Assembly: GCA_964017045.1 (NCBI GenBank)
Contig: OZ024794.1
Span: 3,241,501-3,305,500 of the forward strand
DNA length: 64,000 nt
Source: Omphiscola glabra
Taxonomy: Eukaryota > Mollusca > Gastropoda > Lymnaeidae
Direction: 5' to 3'
Shown here piece after piece: positions 35,843 to 47,700 of the stretch. Under the pieces are notes generated by a model. The model had not been told where the DNA came from. It searched no databases and saw nothing but the letters and a program-made list of their open reading frames with translations. How positions within the stretch are numbered: the stretch's first letter is position 1; every line of letters starts with the position of its first letter. Position numbers and translations under genes: made by a program.

Positions 35843-36064
35843 TCCTCATTGAAGATACTTTAGAATAAGATTAGACAACAGATGTGCTGCTCATATAACA
35901 ACACAATTATTTCAACAGTAAGGAACTATTTCAAACGGATCTGGAGTCACGATACGGCTTTCCTCTTGTCTTAATCATCAATAATAAACTGACACTATTT
36001 CCAAGAATTATTTTGATCAGCACTGAAAGTTCAAGGAATCAGAGATAGATGTTTGCAACCATAG

Positions 36065-36280
36065 CTTGAGGAGTCATACACCATTAGCTGGAGTCATACA
36101 CCATTAGCTGGAGTCATACACCATTAGCTGGAGTCATACACCATTAGCTGGAGTCATATACCATTAGCTGGAGTCATACACTATTAGCTAGTGTCACACA
36201 CCATTTGCTGGAGGAGTCACACACCATTAGCTGGAGGAGTCATACACCATTAGCTGGAGGAGTCATACACCATTTACCAG
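36065..36280. repeat. 20/23-bp minisatellite, about 10 copies
   Basis: Unit CTGGAGTCATACACCATTAG, with a GAG insertion in the right-hand units. Confidence 0.92.
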
Positions 36281-36547
36281 AGAAAATTTCAAACAGAGAA
36301 AAAAACATTGATAGGAGATAAATTTTAAAATTTACAACAAGATTGGCGTTTGCAGAGAATACAATGTCAATACAGCAAGAAGTAGTAATGATACAAGTAG
36401 TAATGATACAAGTACTTAATGATACAAGTAGTAATGATACGATTGAGGTATGTAGGTTAACATTGACGAGATTCCAACATAAGGGTAAGAGAGGGGTGAG
36501 AGGGGGACAGCTATAACAAAAGGAGTAAACTGCTTTGTGTAAGTTAT

Positions 36548-37232
36548 GCTGGTGCTGTGTTCACAATAACCATGTTTTGCTAACAGAGGTGCTGTGTTCA
36601 AAATAACCATGTTATGCTAACAGAGGTGCTGTGTTCACAATAACAATGTTATGCTAACAGAGGTGCTGTGTTCACAATAACCATGTTTTGCTAACAGAGG
36701 TGCTGTGTTCACAATAACAATGTTATGCTAACAGAGATGCTGTGTTCACAGTAATAATGTTTTGCTAACAGAGGCGCTGTGTTCACAGTAATAATGTTTT
36801 GCTAACAGAGGCGCTGTGTTCACAATAACAATGTTATGCTAACAGAGGTGCTGTGTTCACAATAACAATGTTATGCTAACAGAGGTGCTGTGTTCACAAT
36901 AACAATGTTATGCTAACAGAGGTGCTGTGTTCACAATAACCATGTTTTGCTAACAGAGGTGCTGTGTTCACAATAACAATGTTATGCTAACAGAGGTGCT
37001 GTGTTCACAGAAATAATGTTTTGCTAACAGAGGTGCTGTGTTCACAATAACCATGTTTTGCTAACAGAGGTGCTGTGTTCACAATAACAATGTTATGCTA
37101 ACAGAGGTGCTGTGTTCACAGTAATAATGTTTTGCTAACAGAGGTGCTGTGTTCACAATAACCATGTTTTGCTAACAGAGGTGGTGTGTTCACAATAACC
37201 ATGTTTTGCTAACAGAGATGGTGTGTTCACAA
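36548..37232. repeat. 37-bp minisatellite, about 18 copies
   Basis: Unit core AACAGAGGTGCTGTGTTCAC then AATAACAATGTTATGCT, with a CCATGTTTTGCT subtype alternating irregularly. Confidence 0.95.
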
Positions 37233-37881
37233 TGGACAGATTCACAACCAGGTTCATTCAAAGTGTGTCAGATGGTAACAATAGAATAAATTAGCTACAG
37301 GTATCCTGCATTTCTAAAAATAGCTGTGCTACACAAGTATAGACAAAGTGGCTACAGTTATCCTGCATTTCTAAAACATGACTGAGCTACCCATGGATAA
37401 ACAATGAAACACATGACTACCAAATCAGCTCTAACGTTTCCATTTTTCCTCACAATATATCGAGGCCCGCTTAGTTTTGCTTAGTCACGTACAAATATTG
37501 TTGGCAGCTTCTTATTCTTATTAGACAACAAATGTCACCCGTTCCAATGCAACCACACAGACAGATGGTTTAAGCATGTGTTTCCAAGTTACAGGTATTT
37601 TGATTACCCATGGTATACATTATAAAGACAAAATGGCTTGACTATACAATAAACTTTAGTGCTCAAATAAGAACATAGAATATGTTGCCAGTAAAGGATG
37701 TCATAACATTTCAAAGTTCCAATAATAGTGTTTTGGTTTAGAAATATTCCAACCTTCCATTCATGACATATTTGATACACCAGCGGCATAAATATTTGAT
37801 CTTTCATTTAGTTTCTCAGTCTGCCCGAGGGCTGCGAGCAAGTTATCTTGCTGCTTGCGGACACTGACCATGTTTTTTGAG
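37233..37881 (-). other. Region downstream of the CNNM stop, probable 3' UTR
   Basis: Directly follows the TAG on the minus strand. No AATAAA on that strand was seen in this stretch, so the transcript probably runs further toward lower coordinates. Confidence 0.5.
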
Positions 37882-38786
37882 CTAGACACTGGCACTGCTG
37901 ACAGATATATCAAATGTTGACTCTGTCTGGTTCATGAGAGGTACCATTTCAGCATCTTGACCATTGTTGTAGGTGGCAGGAGAAGACGACGCCCCCTTGC
38001 TCGTGTCAACAGCTGGTTTGTCTATTAGTGGTTTGCTCTCACTCTCTGAAAATGATGAATTGGTTTCTGGCCCACTTTTATCCGACACGATGACAACACT
38101 ACTTAAACCATCCTGAGGCACGTGGTCACCCCCTGGAGGCTTGCGGTCAGCCCCCGTGGCCACAGCAATGGAGAGATCCTTCTTCTTCAGCTCTGGCTCC
38201 GACTCACCGGCTTCCCTGTGGAAATACATTTTGTTGCTGCTCGACGAGAAAGGGAGAGAAGAGAAGAGAGTCTTCTTCTTACTTTCTGGGGTGTGCCGAG
38301 ATTTAGAATCTCCATCCCCAGAGGATTTGCTGGCTCTAACATTTGGAAAGAGTGGCTTTCCTTCAGGCCCCACTTCTCCGTGATACTCAACGCTGTTGTC
38401 TTTAGCGTTCTGGGGTGCATGATGGTACAAAGCACCCAGACTGTGGTGTAAAAACGTCAATCTGTCTAAAGAGGATGTTGATCTCTTCTTGGCACCCTGG
38501 TGGTCATTTTTCAATAATTCTAGAGCTGTGTTGCCCAGGATAAAATGACTCTCGAAGCCGCTGTTGCGGTTGCTGTTGAGTTTGGTGACTTTTTCAAACT
38601 CTGCATCAAATGCCTCGTTGACGGGAATGCTACCAGAGTTGCGCAGCATCTTGGTGGTTCGAAGGGCTGCCAGGTAAAGTGCCCTGTTGATGCAAAGGTA
38701 CTGCAAATCTGTGAGTGCCCTCAAGGAAAAGTCAGGCACATAATCCTTGACTTTAATATCATTTAGTGTTGACTGTTTGCGTATCA
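37882..38786 (-). CDS. CNNM: CNNM exon 6 (end of cNMP-like domain and C-terminal tail)
   Basis: 905 bp to the TAG stop at 37882-37884. Acceptor CTTTCCAG|TGATACGC; the split codon A|TG gives Met609. It begins with [19 protein letters not shown], the conserved segment closing the family's cNMP-like domain. About 200 residues of Ser/Lys/Glu/Pro-rich, probably disordered tail follow. The tail is poorly conserved in the family, so the end rests on the open frame. Confidence 0.92.
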
Positions 38787-41700
38787 CTGGAAAGAAGTAA
38801 AATATTCCATTATTTTAACTACACTGAAATTATCTTAATGAACACAATACACTTTATTGTCATTGTGAACCATAAACATATTATTTATAAACTAATGGTG
38901 AGACAGGCAAAACTTTGAGGTGAATTTAAAGCAAAGAAATACTATTGTGAAATACTAAGGTTGCACTGATAAGACTATGGGCAGGCCATCATTTGGTAGA
39001 TTCATTATTATGTATTTAACTTTGAAATTGAAACGCCTTATATAATTGTAGATGTAAGTTCATTTATTATATGATTTCATAATTTATCACTCTGATCGTA
39101 CTAGTATTTTGGTTACTGGACATAAAGGTTAACATATTAGTATGACTATAACCAGGTGATGCACCACTCTGCTGTCCAAACATTTGAACTTTGCACACAG
39201 ACTTGAGTCTCTCGTCACCACCTTGACCCTCTTTAGGTCACCACCTTGACCCTCTTTAAATGTCACCACCTTTGACCCTCTTTATGTCACCACCCTGACC
39301 CTCTTTATGTCACCACCTTGACCCTCTTTAGGTCACCACCTTGACCCTCTTTGAATGTCACCAACTTGACCCTCTTTATGTCACCACCTTGACCCTCTTT
39401 GAATGTCACCAACTTGACCCTCTTTATGTCACCACCTTGACCCTCTTTATGTCACACCTTCACCCTCTTTAGGTCACCACCTTGACCCTCTTTAGGTCAC
39501 CACCTTGACCCTCTTTAAATCACCACCTTGACCCTCTTTAGATCACCACCTTGACCCTCTTTAGGTCACCACCTTGACCCTCTTTAGATCACCACCTTGG
39601 CCCTCTTTAGGTCACCACCTTGACCCTCTTTAGCACAATTTTTTTAATCAACCCGTGACAAGGCTTGAAATGTCATTGAGAAGCTTATTGCTTGCATCAG
39701 TGATTCCCAAACATGTTTCATACTTGCTGCCCTTACCTTATCCAGGTTTTCCCATGTAGCCCCTTGCCATAGAATTACAAGGCAAAGTGGCAGAGAATTT
39801 TTTTTAATTAAATGGTATGCAAAAATAAATCAAACATTTACATAAGGTGACACGGTGCAATGAAGTAACTATTGTTTAGAGGCTTCTGCAAACAGAGTTA
39901 CTGGTTTAGACTAGGTCAGCTAGTGAGCCTTGGTCACACTAGTGAAGCTAGGTCAAGCTAGGTCAGCTACATGTACAAAATTATCACATAGAATAGAAAA
40001 TGGAAATTAAGTTGTGAAAATTGTGTAACATTTTGTGGTGCCACGGCACTGCAGTGCACACTTTGGGAACCACTGGCTTACACTAAAAGCTGAGGTTGAC
40101 ATCCTTCAAGTGTTAATGCAACAGATAATTGGGGGGGGGGGGGGAGAGGGGGGGCGAAAGATGCTAACAGGGAAAAGTTAATAGTTATAACAGTGTGTCA
40201 TACATGTATCATGAGAAAACGCATAAGATTATTTTCTATATTAAAATTATTTATTTAAAGGTAAAAGATTATTCGAAACATGAAATATAAATTAATAATA
40301 ATCTTTATATTTCAAGGCACCCTATAATCCTACTTATAACTCACTGAACCGATTTCAATGTACATACAAATGATCTATCTAGAATATGAATCATCTAAGC
40401 ATGTTATTAAAAAGAAAGTGAGAGAGCATGTCATGTGACCAAATATAAACATCCCAACACAGGCAAGATGAGTTGGTAAGGTCATATCAAACTAGTGAAG
40501 TCTTGACAGCACAGGAAAGATGATTTGGTAAGGTCATATCAAACTAGTGAAGTCTTGACAGCACAGGAAAGATGAGTTGGTAAGGTCATATCAAACTAGT
40601 GAAGTCTTGACAGCACAGGAAAGATGAATTGGTAAGGTCATATCAAACTAGTGAAGTCTTGACAGCACAGGAAAGATGAGTTGGTTAGGTCATATCAAAC
40701 TAGTGAAGTCTTGACAGCTCTTGACAGCACAGGAAAGATGAGTTGGTTAGGTCATATCAAACTAGTGAAGTCTTGACAGTACAGGAAAGATGAGTTGGTA
40801 AGGTCATATCAAACTAGTGAAATCTTGACAGCTCAGGAAATAAGTGTAAGGTTTTTGGTGTCTTGTCCTTGTGGTAACAAAAAACAAGTCACAGAAAGAG
40901 AAGACAACAGAAAATGTATCAGTGAAGGGGATGTATTGTAGCATGCACAGAGTCTTGGTAGCACGCACAGAGTCTTGGTAGCACGCACAGAGTCTTGGAC
41001 ACACCTAATTTAGAACAATGTTGACTATTTAAAAATCCAATAAAATGCGCAATATTTTAATGAAACTATCTCGATTGATATCTCATATCTATATTTATAT
41101 CCATAACTTGATTATATCTGATACCAGATTATATCTCATCTAGACTTAGATATAGATAGCGTTTGCAGTATGCTGATTACCTGGTACATATATATATATA
41201 TATCAGGCTCTCCATAATTTTAAGGATTGGAACCAGGACCAGTGACGTATCATGCAGGTCTGAAAAGTCACAGGACACAGGCATTTGAAAAGAGAAAGGC
41301 TATTGATTATATCATGTTTTGTTTCTCACATGAATCTACTTTCTAAGAACTCTTTCTTTCTTTGTCAAAACTCTCTGGTGCTGGGTGGCCGAGTGGTCTA
41401 AACTGAGCAAATCTCAAGTTGATGGTCTGGAGTTCAATCCCCACCAAAGCCCAGTCAAGCAAACACACCACCAGCAGCCCGGGTGGATGGGACTCGTTAA
41501 CCTTGGACGGCAACTCATCTAAGAGAAGGAAACTCTGAATTCAAACCCGGAAATGGAGTCCCGATAGGCGGATAACGTTGATACAATGAAACATTCCAGC
41601 AAACTTTGAATTCAAACCAGGAGCCAGAATGATCAATAAAATGATCGAACATAAGAAGAAGAAGATCTCTGAACACCTTGGTCATTGGAAATGTAACAAA

Positions 41701-44700
41701 GTCATGAGAAGATTTCAATAATGACTGTAATGTTTGCATTTTACTCAAAGGAATATTCAAAGGAATATTTTACTCAAAGGAATATGTCAGAGGAAACGGG
41801 AAAAGAGGGGGGGGGGGGGCTGTCATAAGTTGCAGGCAAAACATTTGGGTCAAGCCTCATATTCAAAGAGGCCTCAAATTTAATACGACAGCGTAGTTTT
41901 TCATCAATAAATTCAAGCTGTCTTAATACAATCTAAGATAGTGTAGTTTTTCATCAATAAATTCAAGCTGTCTTAATACAATCTAAGATAGTGTAGTTTT
42001 TCATCAATAAATTCAAGCTGTCTTAAGACAATCTAAGATAGTGTAGTTTTTCATCAATAAATTCAAGCTGTCTTAAGACAATCTAAGAACTTGACAGACT
42101 TTGCATATAGAACTTTAGCTTAGTTGCATTCCATTTGAAATTTGATACAACCAAGTTCTGCTGGTAACAACATGTACCAGACTACGATAAAGAGGAAAGA
42201 ATCATTTTTACCAAACAGATTAAAACAGCGACAAAAAATCAAAAATCAGTATGATCCCAATACATATGGTAAGCCATTATATTATATATGTACACAAAGC
42301 ATTGTATGGGAGAACATGACTTTTAGTATTTTTTCATTCACTTACTATTTAAGGCTTCCTTTCCAAAATAGCTGAAAGGGCCGGCTTCAAAAACCATATT
42401 TTCCTCTCCGGTAATGACTTCGGCTGTTCCTGAAATGAACAGAAATTTAAATCCTTATTTTAACTGCAACTCAAGTCTAGGCTTCATTGCTGGTTGTTAT
42501 ATTTTCCAAACAACATTTTTAGAAGTGCCATTTTAAACCCATTGTCTGTTTTAATGCTCTTCAAAGTAAGAACTGGCTGAGGGGGCACATAACAAAAGGT
42601 GAGGGGCTACATATACTGGCTGAGAGGGCCCACATAATACTGGCTGTGGGGGGGCCGCCACATATACTGGCTGAGGGCGGGCACATAATAGTGGCTGAGG
42701 GGGCCACATAATACTGGCTAACGTGGGCCACATAATACTGGCTTAGGGGGGCACATAACAAAAGGTGAGGAGTACCACATATCGGCTGCGGGGGATGCCA
42801 CATATACTGGCTGTAGGGGGGGCCACATAATACTGGCTGAGGGGGGCCACATAATACTGGCTGAGGGGGGCCACATAATACTGGCTGAGGGGGGCCACAT
42901 AAAAATAATATTGGCTGAGGGGGCCACATAATACTGGATGAAGAGGCCACATAATACTAACTGAGGGGGTCACATAATACTGGCTGAGGGGGCCACCCCA
43001 TTTACTGGCTGAGGGGGGCACATAACAAAAGGTGAGGGGGCTACTTAATCTTGCTGAGGAGAGCCACATACTACTGGCTGAGGGGACCACATTTAATGGC
43101 TGAGGGGGCCACATATACTGGCTAAGGGGGCCACAAAATACTGGCTGAAAAGGGGGCCACAAAATACTGGCTGAAAAGGCCACCACATTTACTGGCTGAG
43201 GAGTACCACATATTGGCTATGGGTGATGCCACATATACTGGCTGTGGGAGGGCCCACATAATACTGGCGAGGGGGCCACACAATACTGGCTGAGGGGGCC
43301 ACATAAAAATAATATTGGCTGAGGGGGCCACACTGGCTGAGGGAGGCCACATAATACTGGATGAAGAGGCCACATCATACTGACTGAGGGGGTCACATAA
43401 TACTGGCCGAGGGGGCCACCACATTTACTGGCCGAGGGGGCCACCACATTTACTGGCCGAGGGGGCCACCACATTTACTGGCTGAGGGTTCCCCATAATA
43501 CTAGGTGAATTTCTCTGGTGAACTAGCACCATCTGATTTTATTATTTCCAAAACTCTTTCCTTTATCATTACGTTGTAACAAAATCTGGGACGTACTAGA
43601 GCTTAAGTTTTGTATGGTTAAGGTTGTATTTTGTGTGAGCAATAATAGCAGAAATAAATTGTTAATCTCATCAGCTTTGGTATAGTCCTTTTAGTATTTC
43701 CTTCATGCTTGCTTTTATTTGAGTTTTTGTTACCAACTGTTTAGTTAAAGAGCAAAGTGGAAAGAAAATTATCTTCTTAAATCCTTAATCGGTACGTAAT
43801 ACTTTTGTTAAGAGAAAAAACACATATATTCAATGAACAATTAGTCAACATAAACAAGCAATAATTAAAAGCAAAAATCATATGTTTAATTATCGTTAAA
43901 CATAATTAGACATATTAAGATAAATGTGCATTTACAAAATATAAGTGAAAATCAACCACCATTATAGTCGATTCAAAATACAAAAAAACAGATTAGGGTT
44001 AACTATAGTTGTCAAATGTAAACTCCCTGCCAGCGTGAGAATATATTTTAAGGTTTAACCCAATTCTTAAACCGAGAAAATAGCATATACATATTTAGGA
44101 GGAAGGCTTATTAGGAAACCATGGATGCTCAGATATGGGGGCGCAAGCTAAGGGACCTGCCACTTGGTTTTCTCCATACCCACATACCCACTCAATTAAT
44201 GCTTTTAATCAATCCCATTTTCCCAGACTTAAGTGTTCTTTTAAAGAAGCAGGCTTCCCCAAGCTTTACTCTATTCTGCAGACCCTAACACATTGTTTGA
44301 CTAAGTCTATAGCATCCCCTTCAAAAAGTAACCCTACATTTTACACTTTGTACTAATATATTGTCATGGAATGACAAAAAGAATGATAGAAAAATTAAAG
44401 TCAACTTGTTATTTATTGAAGAATGGCGTGTGAATTATTTTCATAAAGTCAAGTGTTAACAAATAAATAAAAAAATATAAAAATATGTAAACCATATTTT
44501 CAAGTCAGGGGTTTCTCAGCTCTTATCCTGACTTGCCCCCCTCACGCCCCATAGGGTGCTCAGGTGCAAGCAGCTAGGATGGGAAAACCTACTTAAAAGG
44601 TAGGTCCTAATCAACTTTTTTTTAAAACTGATATCGATCCACCTTGTGGAATGAAAACAAATTGATATCGATCCACCTTGTGGAATGAAAACAAATTGAT

Positions 44701-47700
44701 ATCGACCCACCTTGTAGAATGAAAACAAATTGATATCGACCCACCTTGTAGAATGAAAACAAATTGATATCAACCCACCTTGTAGAATGAAAACAAATTG
44801 ATATCGACCCACCTTGTAGAATGAGAACAAATTGATATCGACCCACCTTGTAGAATGAAAACAAATTGATATCGACCCACCTTGTAGAATGAAAACAAAT
44901 TGATATCGACCCACCTTGTAGAATGAAAACAAATTGATATCGACCCACCTTGTAGAATGAGAACAAATTGATATTGACCCACCTTGTGGAATGAAAACAA
45001 ATTGATATTGACCCACCTTGTGGAATGAAAACAAATTGATATCGACCCACCTTGTAGAATGAGAACAAATTTGTCGGTGACCACTCCTTTATTATATAAG
45101 AAGTTCTTGCTACTGACGGGCTCTGTGGGGGTCAGGTTCACAACTATGTCTTTTTTCATCAAGTTCATGAGAACATTCCTGGCTAAGTATGCATCCGAAA
45201 ATGGTTCAACAGCTGAACAAACAGAAAGACAATGTTATAGTTCATCTTTAGATTAATATTCCATATTTTAATTTTATGAAAAGTAAAGCATTATTTTCAG
45301 CATATCAATTATCCATAACTCTGGTTATCCGAAATGACCTGGTCATTTTTTTTTATATTTATTATTGTACACAATAGGCAGGGTGGACAAACACCAGAAA
45401 TCATATTCCGGCCCATGTGGCAAAACCCATGTAAAATCTAGATATGCACTCTACATGCAGTGTAATATCTAGATATTCACTCTACATGCAGTACCAGACT
45501 GGGGTAATGAAATGGAATTTGCAAACTTGTTCAATATATGTCACAGAGTTCACGCCTGCAAAGACAGAGTGCTCTCCCATTTATTGTAGGCACCAGGCAT
45601 CTAGCTATACAGGCGACCTCTTTTGGCCACATAAATTCCATGCCAGATTTCAATCACTAAGCTGACCCCAGTACACCACGAGGTTAATACACTTTATAAA
45701 AAATTCATATTTCTTCTATATTCTGAGGGCCCATTGATCATTCTGGCTCCTATGTTTCAGAGGGGTCCACGGTGTTACTGTGCATGGTTTTGAAGGGGAT
45801 ATTTCACTGGTTGCATGGATTACTCAGCAATGTGTATAAGTATAAAGTAAAAAATATACTGTATTGCATGCATTCATTTCTTGAATCCAAACTTTTAGTG
45901 AGAGTGTTTGGTTATCTAAAGAAAATTTTCTGAACCACCCTCTGCCTTCATTAGTTTCAAAAATTGAAGCTTTTCTATAATTGTAAAGTTTTTTTGGTTT
46001 TTTAAAATTATTTTTGGGAATCAAGCACTGGTTCTAAATAATGATATACTAATAAAATTGACATAGGAATAGCAATTAATGCAGTTGCATTAACAACTTG
46101 ACATGTTTTATTCTGCCTGGAGAAATGTAGGATGCAAGAGTTTTTATTGGAAAACATCAGGCCATGTCAGCTGTAGACTTTCCTAAAAGTGTCATTAAAA
46201 GATTCATGTCTCCCAAAAGATATTCCAACTAAAATAAGTTGTTGTGGGCAACCTTCTCTTTAATTCCCAAAATTAATGTTCTGTTAATGCTACGCTCCCC
46301 TTCTTTCAAGTGCTCACTACTGATGCCAATTTACTTACTAGTTGTCAAAAACTGGAATGCAACAAAAGCAAGCTGTTTCGGTAACTTTGACCTAAGGCTG
46401 TCTGCTCCAAGTATTTCATAATCTTGTCTCTTACGAGGCCTTGGAGCCTTTTGACGATTGTCAGCTGGAAAAGAGATGGTAATAGCCAAGTTAGACAATT
46501 CTGAAATTATTTATCCTTGTATTTACTCTTCTACTCTTCTCAATGAAATGTATTCATTTTCAGTGTTAAACTAAATAACATCTTATATATACATTTCAAA
46601 TATTTGTAAAAATTCTGCTAATGACATTGATTAAAATAAACACAGAAAATACCAGAGGAAAATATATCAATCACATTTAATTTTATAACAGGCATAATGA
46701 CATTTGTCCAGAGTAATTTTTAACAGGTATAATGACCGTTGTCCAGAGTAATTTTAAAACAGGTATAATTACTGTTGTCCGGAGTAATTTTATAACAGGT
46801 ATAATGACCTTTGTCCAGAGTAATTTTATAGCAGGAATAATGACTGTTGTCCGGAGTAATTTTATAACAGGTATAATGACTGTTGTCCAGAGTAATTTTA
46901 TAACAGGTATAATGACCTTTGTCCAGAGTCATTTTATAACAGGTATCATGACCTTTGTCCAGAGTAATTTTATAACAGGTATAATGACCTTTGTCCAGAG
47001 TAATTTTATAACAGGTATAATGACCTTTGTCCAGAGTAAATTACCTGGAAGTATAAATAAATTTAAAGCAATAAACTTTCTCTATGTATAGTTGACTATC
47101 AATAAGCTTCATGCTAGCAAACATCATATGCAGCTGTGCCATGAAGAGACTACAGATGAACTTGTAATGGATGTCACGAATATACTATAGATTAACTTAG
47201 TTATGATGGAAATGACAATATTTAAAATGAATATCAAAAAGACTTACTAATCATGTCTTTTTCATCAATAATCTCTCTCTGCAAGATCTCTTCTATAACA
47301 TCTTCCAAAGTTACAACACCCATCGTCTCATAATAAGGATCATGATCTTCATTGTTGTGCAGCTTCTGCACTATAGCCATATGAGAATCCCCTATGGTCA
47401 TATAAAATAAGATAAACCAATAATGTATTTAACTGTTAGCGGGTCAAAAATGGAATGATGGGATTATATTCTTTAGAGTTCTTAAATAAATGTTCGTTAA
47501 TGTTAAAATTCTTGTGAAAGTAATTGCACATACAACTATTCATTGTCTTGGCCACTGCCTAACAAGAAATTATTTAAATATAGTTTAGTAAAGAACTTCT
47601 TTTGAATGTGCTATTTGCTTTATTTACATGCTATGTAGTTTATAGATTATAACTTTTTTTCTTTTCCATGTCTTTTTTTAAGCATATGAATTACGTAGCA

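Noticed and set aside
38122..38451. Plus-strand ORFs opposite CNNM exon 6, and 48437-48706 opposite exon 1
   Set aside because: Shadows of the strongly supported CNNM coding strand; no motifs of their own.
41380..41452. A genuine tRNA-Leu/Ser gene
   Set aside because: The A and B boxes are present but the acceptor stem does not close, and a second copy shares a 3' body of more than 100 bp; this is a SINE head.
44135..44356. 73-codon plus-strand ORF in CNNM intron 4
   Set aside because: No recognisable domain and no repeat or splice support; length is expected by chance.
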